Positions 9,415 to 21,217 of a stretch of 64,000 nucleotides of DNA are shown here, piece after piece. The notes under the pieces were generated by a model. It did not search any database and was not told where the DNA came from. It saw only the letters and a program-made list of their open reading frames with translations. The DNA is from Rhodoferax sp. U11-2br (GTDB lineage: Bacteria > Pseudomonadota > Gammaproteobacteria > Burkholderiales > Burkholderiaceae_C), in contig NZ_JAHFZF010000019.1 of assembly GCF_018619435.1 (NCBI RefSeq), forward strand, positions 1 to 64,000. Direction: 5' to 3'. Every line of letters starts with the position of its first letter. The first letter of the stretch is position 1. Position numbers and translations under genes: made by a program.

Positions 9415-9434
9415 ATGACCCAGGTGTCCCACCT

Positions 9435-11213
9435 ATGACGTTTGCCATCCATGGATTGCCAGTCGCACGGGGCATCGCCATCGGGCGTGCGGTGCTGGTG
9501 GCCTCGAGCCGACTGGACGTCGCCCATTACTTCATCGAACCAACGCAGGTCGCTGCCGAAATCAACCGGGTACGTGATGGTCGTGATGCGGTGATTGCGG
9601 AAATCCACCGGTTGCAGACCAGCATTGGCCAAATGGGGCCCAAGGACACGCCACACGAACTGGCTGCCCTGCTGGAAGTGCACTTGATGCTGCTGCAAGA
9701 CGAGCAGCTGACACAAGGTGTCAAACACTGGATCAAAGACCGGCTCTACAACGCCGAATGGGCGCTGACCAGCCAGCTGGAGGTGGTGGGCCGCCAATTT
9801 GACGAGATGGAGGACGAGTACCTGCGTGAGCGCAAGTCCGACCTAGAGCAGATCACCGAGCGTATCTTGCGCGCCATGCGGGGTATTTCCTCTCCGTTGA
9901 TCCAGCCGCTCGGGCGTGGTGGGCGCAAAGCCTCGCAGCAAGACCTGCTGCTGGACGACACGGTCGATGTACCCCTGATTCTGGTGGCGCATGACCTGTC
10001 ACCGGCCGACATGCTGCAGTTCAAGCAGAGCATTTTTGCCGGGTTCATCACCGATGTGGGTGGCAAGACCTCGCACACCGCGATTGTGGCGCGCAGTCTG
10101 GACATCCCGGCGGTGGTGGGTGCACGTTTGTCGAGTCAGTTGATCCGCCAGGACGACTGGGTCATCGTAGACGGGGATGCGGGTGTGGCGGTGATTGATC
10201 CCTCGCCCATCATCTTGGCGGAATACGGTTTTAAACAGCGCCAGGGTGAACTGGCCCGGGGCCGCCTGGCACGTTTGCGCCACACCCCAGCTGTCACGCT
10301 GGATGGCCAGAAAGTCGAGCTGCTGGCCAATATCGAGATGCCCGACGACGCGGCTGCCGCAGTTCAGGCCGGGGCGATGGGGGTTGGCCTGTTTCGCAGT
10401 GAATTCCTGTTCATGGGCCGCCACGGCAAGTTGCCCAACGAAGAGGAGCAGTACCAGGCCTACCGGCGCGCCATCGAAGGCATGCAAGGCCTGCCGGTCA
10501 CCATCCGCACGGTCGACATTGGTGCCGACAAACCGCTGGACGACACCGCGCGCGACATCGGTCACCTCAATCCGGCGCTGGGTTTACGCGCCATCCGTTG
10601 GAGCCTGTCCGAACCGGCCATGTTCTTGACCCAGCTGCGCGCCATTTTGCGGGCCGCAGTGCATGGCCCGGTGCATTTACTGATTCCGATGCTGGTGCAT
10701 GCCAGTGAAATCCGCCAGACCATGTCCTTGATCGACCATGCCCGGGTGCAGCTGGACAACCGGGGTGTGAGTTATGGCCACGTGAAAATTGGCGCCATGA
10801 TCGAGATCCCGGCCGCCGCCTTGACACTCAAGGTGTTCCTGAAGTACTTTGATTTTTTGTCCATCGGCACCAACGACCTGATCCAGTACACCCTGGCTAT
10901 CGACCGTGCCGACGAGTCGGTGGCTCATCTCTACGACCCCTTGCACCCGGCCGTGTTGCGGCTGGTGGCCAGCACCATCGAAGAGGGGCGGTTGCAGGGC
11001 AAGACGGTGAGCGTCTGTGGCGAAATGGCAGGAGACATCAGCTTGACCAAGCTGCTGCTGGGTTTTGGCTTGCGCAGTTTTTCGATGCATCCGGCGCAGA
11101 TTCTGGCGGTCAAGCAAGAGGTGTTGCGTGCCGACACCAGCAAGCTCACCCCTTGGGCGCAAGCGATTCTGGCGGATGACGAACCCGCCCGGCGCCTCAA
11201 CCAGCGCGTCTGA
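9435..11213 (+). CDS. ptsI: PTS enzyme I (phosphoenolpyruvate-protein phosphotransferase)
   Basis: First enzyme of the PTS: transfers phosphate from PEP to HPr. 592 residues, usual length. The N-terminal HPr-binding domain leads to the active histidine H214 in GGKTSHTAIVAR; the C-terminal PEP-binding barrel shows GVGLFRSEFLFMGR, the IGTNDLIQYTLA segment and the catalytic-cysteine region VCGEMAGD. ATG 9435 overlaps the TGA of a tiny upstream frame (9415-9438). With EIIA and HPr it completes a PTS lacking membrane permeases, in Ralstonia-type bacteria linked to polyhydroxybutyrate control. It ends three bases from the convergent lrgB gene. Confidence 0.97.
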   Translation: MTFAIHGLPVARGIAIGRAVLVASSRLDVAHYFIEPTQVAAEINRVRDGRDAVIAEIHRLQTSIGQMGPKDTPHELAALLEVHLMLLQDEQLTQGVKHWIKDRLYNAEWALTSQLEVVGRQFDEMEDEYLRERKSDLEQITERILRAMRGISSPLIQPLGRGGRKASQQDLLLDDTVDVPLILVAHDLSPADMLQFKQSIFAGFITDVGGKTSHTAIVARSLDIPAVVGARLSSQLIRQDDWVIVDGDAGVAVIDPSPIILAEYGFKQRQGELARGRLARLRHTPAVTLDGQKVELLANIEMPDDAAAAVQAGAMGVGLFRSEFLFMGRHGKLPNEEEQYQAYRRAIEGMQGLPVTIRTVDIGADKPLDDTARDIGHLNPALGLRAIRWSLSEPAMFLTQLRAILRAAVHGPVHLLIPMLVHASEIRQTMSLIDHARVQLDNRGVSYGHVKIGAMIEIPAAALTLKVFLKYFDFLSIGTNDLIQYTLAIDRADESVAHLYDPLHPAVLRLVASTIEEGRLQGKTVSVCGEMAGDISLTKLLLGFGLRSFSMHPAQILAVKQEVLRADTSKLTPWAQAILADDEPARRLNQRV

Positions 11214-11216
11214 GGT

Positions 11217-11942
11217 TCAAAACAGCCAGAACAGCAGCGGTATCAGCAACGAAGCCAGCACCGCCTGCAAGCCCAGTGCCAGTCCGGCATAGGCTCCAGC
11301 ATCGGCGTTGACCTGCAAGGCACGAGCGGCGCCAATGCCGTGTGCTGCCGTTCCCAAGGCAAACCCCTGCGACATCCAGCCGTGTGCTGTGGGCGGCACT
11401 TTCAGCCAGCTCAGCAAGGCCTTGCCACTCAGGGCGCCCACCATACCTGTGATCACGGTAAACACCGCCGCCAGCGCCGGAATACCGCCGATCTTGTCGG
11501 CAATGCCCATCGCCACCGGCGAGGTCACCGACTTGGGCGCGAGTGAAAGCACCACATCATGGGGCAGACCCAGCGCCCAGCCCAAAGCCAGTGCTGAGCT
11601 GCTGGCTGCCGCACCACCGACCAGGGCCGCCAGCAACAGCGCTCGCCAGCGCAGCAGCAGCTCGGTGCGGCGCTCCCACAGCGGCCAGGCCAGCGCCACC
11701 ACCGCCGGGCCCAGCAGGAAATGGATGAACTGCGCGCCCGAGAAGTAGGTTTGGTAGTCCTCCCCGGTCAGGGTCAGCAGGCAGGCCAGCACAATCACCG
11801 ACCACAACACCGGGTTGGCCCACGCCGCCTGGTCCAGGCGAGCGTAGACCGCTTGGGCCAGTACGTAGACCACCAGTGTGGCGGTCAAGCCAAACAGCGG
11901 TGTGGCTGAGAGGTAGATCCAGAGCTCCACAAACTTAGGCAT
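11217..11942 (-). CDS. LrgB/CidB/YohK-family membrane protein
   Basis: 241 residues, nearly all hydrophobic, in about seven membrane segments; the diagnostic LrgB signature region LAPKSVTSPVAMGIADKIGG and the FALGTAAHGIGAARA segment are both present. I start at ATG 11942 (MPKFVELWIYLSATPLFG), which overlaps the lrgA stop by eight bases; longer in-frame starts would add a non-conserved Cys/Pro-rich leader. LrgAB homologues include the plant plastid glycolate/glycerate transporter PLGG1 and bacterial pyruvate exporters. Being third behind a glycolate-oxidase-type gene and lrgA suggests transport of a 2-hydroxyacid, which is inference. Confidence 0.88.
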   Translation of the reverse strand: MPKFVELWIYLSATPLFGLTATLVVYVLAQAVYARLDQAAWANPVLWSVIVLACLLTLTGEDYQTYFSGAQFIHFLLGPAVVALAWPLWERRTELLLRWRALLLAALVGGAAASSSALALGWALGLPHDVVLSLAPKSVTSPVAMGIADKIGGIPALAAVFTVITGMVGALSGKALLSWLKVPPTAHGWMSQGFALGTAAHGIGAARALQVNADAGAYAGLALGLQAVLASLLIPLLFWLF

Positions 11943-12282
11943 CGCTGGCACTCCGGACATACCGCAAGACCAACGCGGTGGCTGCCAGGCCGATCCAGGT
12001 CGACAACACAATCACCACCAGCATACGCACCCCAAACTGAGCCAGCAGCCCCAGATGTGTCATCACCCCCACCCCCACTGGCACAAACAGAAGAGACAGG
12101 TGGGACAACAAAAAACCGGCGCAGCTGGCTACCGGCAAACGTACTGCTGGCCAGCGCAGGGCCAACAGCAACAGCAACATGCCGATCACCGGTCCGGGAA
12201 TGGGAAGATGGAAACCACGGGACAACAGTTCCCCCAGCGATTGCATGGCCAAAAGCCATGCTAGCCCTTGTATTGCTTGCAT
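11935..12282 (-). CDS. LrgA/CidA/YohJ-family membrane protein
   Basis: 115 residues, four predicted membrane segments, with the family motif HLPIPGPVIGMLLL around residues 26-38 and LLFVPVGVGVM. It is the usual partner of LrgB and overlaps it. The first eight or so codons, including ATG 12282, are contributed by a dispersed repeat that also covers the end of the upstream oxidase gene; an internal ATG at 12246 (MQSLGELLSRG) is an alternative start, but the residues upstream of it still fit the family. Confidence 0.86.
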   Translation of the reverse strand: MQAIQGLAWLLAMQSLGELLSRGFHLPIPGPVIGMLLLLLALRWPAVRLPVASCAGFLLSHLSLLFVPVGVGVMTHLGLLAQFGVRMLVVIVLSTWIGLAATALVLRYVRSASDA

Positions 12283-12303
12283 AGTTTGCTATTAAAAACG
12301 TGA
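12263..12303 (-). repeat. Dispersed ATAGC/AAGGGCTA repeat, copy 1 (minus orientation)
   Basis: Read on the minus strand it runs TAATAGC, then a variable middle, then CAAGGGCTAGCATGGCTTTT. It shares the ATAGC opening, AAGGGCT core and T-rich end with five other copies here. It carries the stop codon region of the oxidase gene and the start codon of lrgA. This copy is the most diverged on its left arm. Confidence 0.6.
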
Positions 12304-13794
12304 TAGGGTGGGATGACTGAGCTGGCCGTTGCGCACCAGCATCTTGCCGTACTCGGCGCAGCGTTGCAGGGTCGGGATGACCTTGCCGGGGTTGAGCAGG
12401 CCGGGCGGATCAAACGCACGTTTGACACCAAACATCTGCTCGTTTTCTTCAGCACTGAACTGCACACACATGCTGTTGAGCTTCTCGACACCAACGCCGT
12501 GCTCCCCGGTTACCGTGCCACCCATGGCGACGCTGGTTTCTAGGATTTCGGCACCAAACAGCTCACAGCGGCGCAATTGGTCGGGGTCGTTGGCGTCGAA
12601 CATGATGAGTGGGTGCAGGTTGCCGTCACCCGCATGGAAGACGTTGGCACAGCGCAGGCCATAGCGTTTTTCCATCTCCTGGATCGCCAGCAGCAGATCG
12701 GCCAGGCGTTTGCGTGGGATGGTGCTGTCCATACACATGTAGTCCGGGCTGATGCGCCCGCTGGCGGGGAAGGCGTTTTTGCGCCCGCTCCAGAAACGCA
12801 GGCGCTCGGCCTCGTCGCGGCTCACCGCAATCGCGGTGGCGCCACAGCCGCGCAGCACATCACTCATGCGGCCAATGTCTTCCTCGACTTCTTCGGGTGT
12901 GCCGTCGCTCTCACACAGCAGAATCGCCTCGGCCGTCAGGTCGTAGCCGGCGTGCACAAAATCTTCGACTGCAGCGGTCATGGGTTTGTCCATCATCTCC
13001 AGCCCGGCTGGGATGATGCCTGCACCAATCAGGCTGGCGACCGCGTCACCGGCTTTGCGCATGTCGTCAAAACTGGCCATGATGCAGCGTGCCAACTGCG
13101 GTTTGGGGATGAGTTTGACGGTGACTTCGGTCACCACCGCGAGCATGCCCTCGGAGCCAATCACCACACTCAGCAGGTCCAGACCGGGGTTGTCCAGCGC
13201 GTCGGAACCCAGGGTGAGTTCCTCGCCAGCGACAGTGAAACCTTTGACTTTGAGCACGTTGTGCAGCGTCAGGCCATATTTGAGGCAGTGCACACCGCCC
13301 GAGTTTTCAGCCACATTGCCGCCGATGGTGCAGGCGATCTGGCTCGACGGGTCGGGCGCGTAATACAGGCCCAGCCCAGCCACCGCTTCGCTGATGGCCA
13401 GGTTGCGCACCCCGCATTGCACGGTGGCGGTGCGGGCCTTGGGGTCGATCTTGAGGATCTTGTTGAACCTGGCCAGCGACAGCGTCACGCCCAGCGCATG
13501 GGGCAAGGCGCCGCCGGACAGACCCGTGCCCGCACCACGCGCCACCACCGGTACGCCCAGGCGGTGGCAGGTGCGCAGCACGGCTTGCACCTGAGCCTCG
13601 TTCTCGGGCAGCGCCACCACCAGCGGGCGCTGGCGGTAGGCGGTCAGGCCATCACATTCGTAGGGGGTGGTGTCTTCGGCCTGCCAGAGCAAGGCGTGTG
13701 GTGGCAAATCGGCTTGTAGCCCTTTGACAACCTGGGCTTGTCGCTCTGATCTTTGTAGTGGTGTGGTGTTGATGGCAGCAACGGGACTGTTCAT
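12292..13794 (-). CDS. glcD: FAD-linked 2-hydroxyacid oxidase, GlcD type
   Basis: 500 residues from ATG 13794 (MNSPVAAINTTPLQ); the open frame extends 37 codons upstream without conservation. N-terminal FAD-binding PCMH domain with RGAGTGLSGGA near residues 93-103, DPSSQIACTIGGNVAENSGG and the FAD-linked oxidase C-terminal domain with FHAGDGNLHP and GEHGVGVEK. This is the pattern of GlcD and D-lactate dehydrogenases, which oxidise glycolate or D-lactate and pass electrons to quinone. GlcE and GlcF partners are not adjacent; instead lrgA starts nine bases downstream. Substrate is not certain. The last codons fall in a dispersed repeat. Confidence 0.9.
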   Translation of the reverse strand: MNSPVAAINTTPLQRSERQAQVVKGLQADLPPHALLWQAEDTTPYECDGLTAYRQRPLVVALPENEAQVQAVLRTCHRLGVPVVARGAGTGLSGGALPHALGVTLSLARFNKILKIDPKARTATVQCGVRNLAISEAVAGLGLYYAPDPSSQIACTIGGNVAENSGGVHCLKYGLTLHNVLKVKGFTVAGEELTLGSDALDNPGLDLLSVVIGSEGMLAVVTEVTVKLIPKPQLARCIMASFDDMRKAGDAVASLIGAGIIPAGLEMMDKPMTAAVEDFVHAGYDLTAEAILLCESDGTPEEVEEDIGRMSDVLRGCGATAIAVSRDEAERLRFWSGRKNAFPASGRISPDYMCMDSTIPRKRLADLLLAIQEMEKRYGLRCANVFHAGDGNLHPLIMFDANDPDQLRRCELFGAEILETSVAMGGTVTGEHGVGVEKLNSMCVQFSAEENEQMFGVKRAFDPPGLLNPGKVIPTLQRCAEYGKMLVRNGQLSHPTLSRF

Positions 13795-13903
13795 GGCGGT
13801 GCTTTGGCAGAGCTGTGTGGTCAGGGGGGTGACTCTAAACCCTTGTGCGCGCCTGGGGTGTGATGATTTTTGCAACAGCGCTTGAAATAAAAAACACTCT
13901 GAC

Positions 13904-13951
13904 AAACATAGCTGTTACCCCTTTATATATAAGGGCTGGAGGCACTTTTTG
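13904..13951 (+). repeat. Dispersed ATAGC/AAGGGCTGGAGGC repeat, copy 2
   Basis: The copy opens ACATAGCTGTTAC, has a palindromic middle CCCTTTATATATAAGGG and ends CTGGAGGCACTTTTT. It lies in the gap between the oxidase start and the convergently read stop of the LysR gene. The middle can form a hairpin in either strand, and the T-rich end makes it a possible terminator. Confidence 0.75.
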
Positions 13952-13959
13952 CATCCAAC

Positions 13960-14847
13960 TCAGGCCGGGCTGGTTTTTAACCATTCGGCAAAGGCGGCGC
14001 ATTCCCAACGGTCCATCATGCCGGTGCGCCAGCACAGGTAATGCGCGTGGGGGCTGGGCACGTTGGCGCTGAACACAGGGCTGTGACCCAGGCGCACCAA
14101 GGAGCCGTTGTCGAGCCAGGGCTGGGCCAGTTTCAGGCGGATCAGGCCGATACCCATGCCAGCGGCGGCGCCGTCACACATCAGGCCGATGTCGTTGAAC
14201 TGGGAGCCGTCCACCGGCTCGGGCCAGTCCAGGCCGTTCGCTGCAAACCAGGTGCGCCAGGGCTCCAGTGGGCTGCGCAGCAGGGTCTCACCCGCCAGGT
14301 CCTGCGCCACCTCGAACGGCCCGTGTTCACGCACATAGGCGGGGGAGGCCAGCGGGGTGACATCGTCCTTGGTCAGGCAGGTGTACTCCATGTCGGCGTA
14401 ACGGCCGGCGCCAAAACGAATCGTCAGGTCGGCGTCTTCGGCCACCACGTCCAGCAGCGGGATCGAGACCTGCAGCGTCAGGTCAATCTCAGGGTAGGCC
14501 TCGGTGAATTGGCGCAGGCGCGGGATCAGGATCGAGCGGGCAAAAGTGGGAGTCACCGCCAGGCGCAGCTTGCGTTTGCCTGGTGCCATGGCCGAGCTTG
14601 GAAAACGCTGCAGCATCGCCAGCCCTTCGCGCACATGCGCCAGGTACTCCACCCCTTCGATGGTCAGCGAAAAATCGGCCCGGCCAAACAGCTTGGTGCC
14701 AATGATCTGCTCGAGCTGTTTGACACGGTGGCTCACTGCGCTGGGGGTGACACACAGCTCCTCAGCGGTCTGGGTCACACTGCGCAGGCGCGCCAGCGCC
14801 TCAAAGGTCAGCAGGCATTGGACAGGGGGAATGCGGGCGGCAGACAT
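13960..14847 (-). CDS. LysR-family transcriptional regulator
   Basis: 295 residues. Winged helix-turn-helix at residues 9-65 (LLTFEALARLRSVTQTAEELCVTP, then SAVSHRVKQLEQIIG), then a substrate-binding domain from about 92 (KLRLAVTPTFARSILIPRL). The GcvA/AmpR-like subgroup is suggested by the FGAGRYADMEY and GMGIGLIRLKLAQPWL segments. It lies upstream of, and in the same direction as, the oxidase-lrgAB genes, separated by 165 bases, and may control them. The inducer is unknown. Confidence 0.92.
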   Translation of the reverse strand: MSAARIPPVQCLLTFEALARLRSVTQTAEELCVTPSAVSHRVKQLEQIIGTKLFGRADFSLTIEGVEYLAHVREGLAMLQRFPSSAMAPGKRKLRLAVTPTFARSILIPRLRQFTEAYPEIDLTLQVSIPLLDVVAEDADLTIRFGAGRYADMEYTCLTKDDVTPLASPAYVREHGPFEVAQDLAGETLLRSPLEPWRTWFAANGLDWPEPVDGSQFNDIGLMCDGAAAGMGIGLIRLKLAQPWLDNGSLVRLGHSPVFSANVPSPHAHYLCWRTGMMDRWECAAFAEWLKTSPA

Positions 14848-14887
14848 GCCTGCATTGTGGCAGGCGCCGCGTTACCCAGGCGGCGCC
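14848..14887. terminator. Two adjoining hairpins after the signalling operon
   Basis: GCCTGC/GCAGGC (14848-14865, six-base loop) is followed by GGCGCCGC (14863-14870) and GCGGCGCC (14880-14887) with a nine-base loop. They lie just beyond the HD-GYP gene stop and immediately before the LysR start. No T tract follows on the minus strand, so termination would not be of the simple intrinsic kind. Confidence 0.35.
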
Positions 14888-14899
14888 ACAGGGCCTCTG

Positions 14900-16129
14900 T
14901 CAGCTCGCCGTGCTGGCTGATGCCAAGCTGAGGTAGATCGACTTCTTGTGCATGTCGATGTCGGAATCGGCATACCGCAAGGCAATCGCCTGGAATTCAC
15001 CCTGGATGCTCAGAAAGCAGTCCACCAGGTCTGGGTCGAAGTGTTTGCCACGCCCCTGCTCGATGATCTCGACCGCGCGCTCATGCGGCATACCTTCCTT
15101 GTACACGCGGCGGCTGATCAAGGCGTCATACACATCGGCCACGGCCATCAGGCGCGCCGAGATCGGAATGGCGTCCCCCTGCAAACCGGCCGGGTAACCG
15201 CTGCCGTCCCATTTTTCCTGGTGGAACAGGGCGATGTCCTTGGCCATGGTGAGGAACTCAACCCGGGTGCCGAGCGAGGCCTCGGCGTGGGCGATGGCAT
15301 CACGCCCCAGGGTGGTATGGGTTTTCATGATCTCGAACTCTTCGGGCGTGAAACGGCCCGGTTTGAGCAGGATGCGGTCCGGGATGCCGACCTTGCCAAT
15401 GTCGTGCAAGGGGGCCGACTTGAACAACATCTGGATGTTGTGGTCGGTCAGAAAGTGGGCAAAACGCGGGTGGGTTTTGAGGTTTTCGGCCAAGGCCTTG
15501 ACATAGTTCTGGGTGCGCCGGATGTGGTTGCCGGTCTCGGAGTCGCGGGTTTCGGCGAGTGAGGCCATGGCCAGAATGGTCACGTCCTGAATCGCGGTGA
15601 CTTCTTCGGTGCGCCGGGCCACCTCGTGCTCCAGAAACGCATTCTTGTCGTGCAGGAAGTCGTTTTTTTCCCTCAGGTAGTCGTTTTTCTCCAGCAAAAA
15701 GTCGTTTCTTTCACGCAGGAAATCGGTGCGGGCCTTGAGGGAGAGTTGCGCCGCCACCCGCGCCAGCACGATGGGCGGGTTGATGGGTTTGGTGATGTAG
15801 TCGACCGCACCGAGCGCCAGGCCCTTTTGTTCGTCCTCCATGTCCGAGCGGGCGGTCAGGAAGATGATCGGGATGTCGCGGGTGGCCGTCTGGGCCTTGA
15901 GCTGGCGGCAGACCTCGTAGCCGTCGATGTCGGGCATCATGATGTCGAGCAGAATCAGGTCTGGCGGCTGGTCTGAGAACGCAATCTTGAGCGCCCGCTC
16001 GCCATGGTTGGCAGCCCGGACCTGGTAGCTGTCTTTCAACAGGGTGGACATCAGCGTCAGGTTTTCGGGGGTGTCATCCACCACCAGAATGGTGGGTTTT
16101 CCCGTGTGGACAGATTTGTTCATGGTCAT
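14900..16129 (-). CDS. Response regulator with HD-GYP c-di-GMP phosphodiesterase domain
   Basis: 409 residues. The receiver domain (12-128) has D18/D19 and the phospho-acceptor D62 in LILLDIMMPD, plus K114 in ITKPIN. A helical linker at 135-169 consists of five seven-residue repeats of the form N-D-F-L-x-E-K. The HD-GYP domain (about 175-395) has H242-D243 in APLHDIGKVG and the full HQEKWDGSGYP signature at 303-313, so it should be catalytically competent. It is nine bases downstream of the hybrid kinase and is its probable output. Confidence 0.95.
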   Translation of the reverse strand: MTMNKSVHTGKPTILVVDDTPENLTLMSTLLKDSYQVRAANHGERALKIAFSDQPPDLILLDIMMPDIDGYEVCRQLKAQTATRDIPIIFLTARSDMEDEQKGLALGAVDYITKPINPPIVLARVAAQLSLKARTDFLRERNDFLLEKNDYLREKNDFLHDKNAFLEHEVARRTEEVTAIQDVTILAMASLAETRDSETGNHIRRTQNYVKALAENLKTHPRFAHFLTDHNIQMLFKSAPLHDIGKVGIPDRILLKPGRFTPEEFEIMKTHTTLGRDAIAHAEASLGTRVEFLTMAKDIALFHQEKWDGSGYPAGLQGDAIPISARLMAVADVYDALISRRVYKEGMPHERAVEIIEQGRGKHFDPDLVDCFLSIQGEFQAIALRYADSDIDMHKKSIYLSLASASTAS

Positions 16130-16138
16130 CGGTTGTTG

Positions 16139-20632
<4,494 letters not shown>

Positions 20633-20647
20633 GGTGCTTGTGCTGCC

Positions 20648-21184
20648 TCAGTGGATGTGCAGGCGGTTCACTTGCCACGCCGAGCGGTTGTAATACACCT
20701 GGGTTCTCAGCTCGGCGACGGCGTCAAACGGGTAAACCACAAACAAGGGCCCTTTGTCGCGCACAGCCATGGGTTGGCCATTCATCAGGCGGGCCAGGAT
20801 CACGTCGTATTTGAGGGCGTCCTCCAAGGGGATCTCGGTCTTGTAGTCGTTCAGTGCATACGCTGTGATGGTTTGGCCTTGGCCACCCACAGCACGCACC
20901 ACATCGCGCAGCAGCGGGCCGGTGAATTCGGCGCCCGCCGGGTACCAGGGTGACTTGGTGAACACGGTGCGTTGCGGCAATCGGCTCAGCATTGGCAGGC
21001 TGAACACGGCGGTTTTACCCTCGTTCACTTGGCTGATCTGACCGGAAAGGGTCAGCACCACCTTGTCACCTGGTTTCTCAAGTGCTTGTGCACAGGACAG
21101 CGTCCCCAGCAGACACATCAGCCCCAACACAAGCGGAATGGACCGGGTGAATTGTTTGAAGATCCGCAAGAGATTCATGGCCAT
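20648..21184 (-). CDS. Exported protein of the oxidoreductase molybdopterin-binding fold, likely sensory partner
   Basis: 178 residues with a Sec-type signal peptide to about residue 35 (GLMCLLGTLSCAQA). The remainder resembles a stripped-down SUOX-type molybdopterin domain (GAEFTGPLLRDVVRAVGG, YALNDYKTEIPLED, LARLMNGQPMAVRDKGPLFVVYPFD). The mature part contains no cysteine, so the molybdenum ligand is missing and catalysis is unlikely. As the first gene before a membrane hybrid kinase, it may bind the ligand or contact the periplasmic sensor domain; that is inference. Confidence 0.78.
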   Translation of the reverse strand: MAMNLLRIFKQFTRSIPLVLGLMCLLGTLSCAQALEKPGDKVVLTLSGQISQVNEGKTAVFSLPMLSRLPQRTVFTKSPWYPAGAEFTGPLLRDVVRAVGGQGQTITAYALNDYKTEIPLEDALKYDVILARLMNGQPMAVRDKGPLFVVYPFDAVAELRTQVYYNRSAWQVNRLHIH

Positions 21185-21217
21185 CCCTATTGAAGTTTGT
21201 CGCTGGAAGTGTATCGC

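Noticed and set aside
12577-13719. 380-codon plus-strand frame opposite the FAD oxidase
   Set aside because: Antisense shadow of a clear flavoprotein gene.
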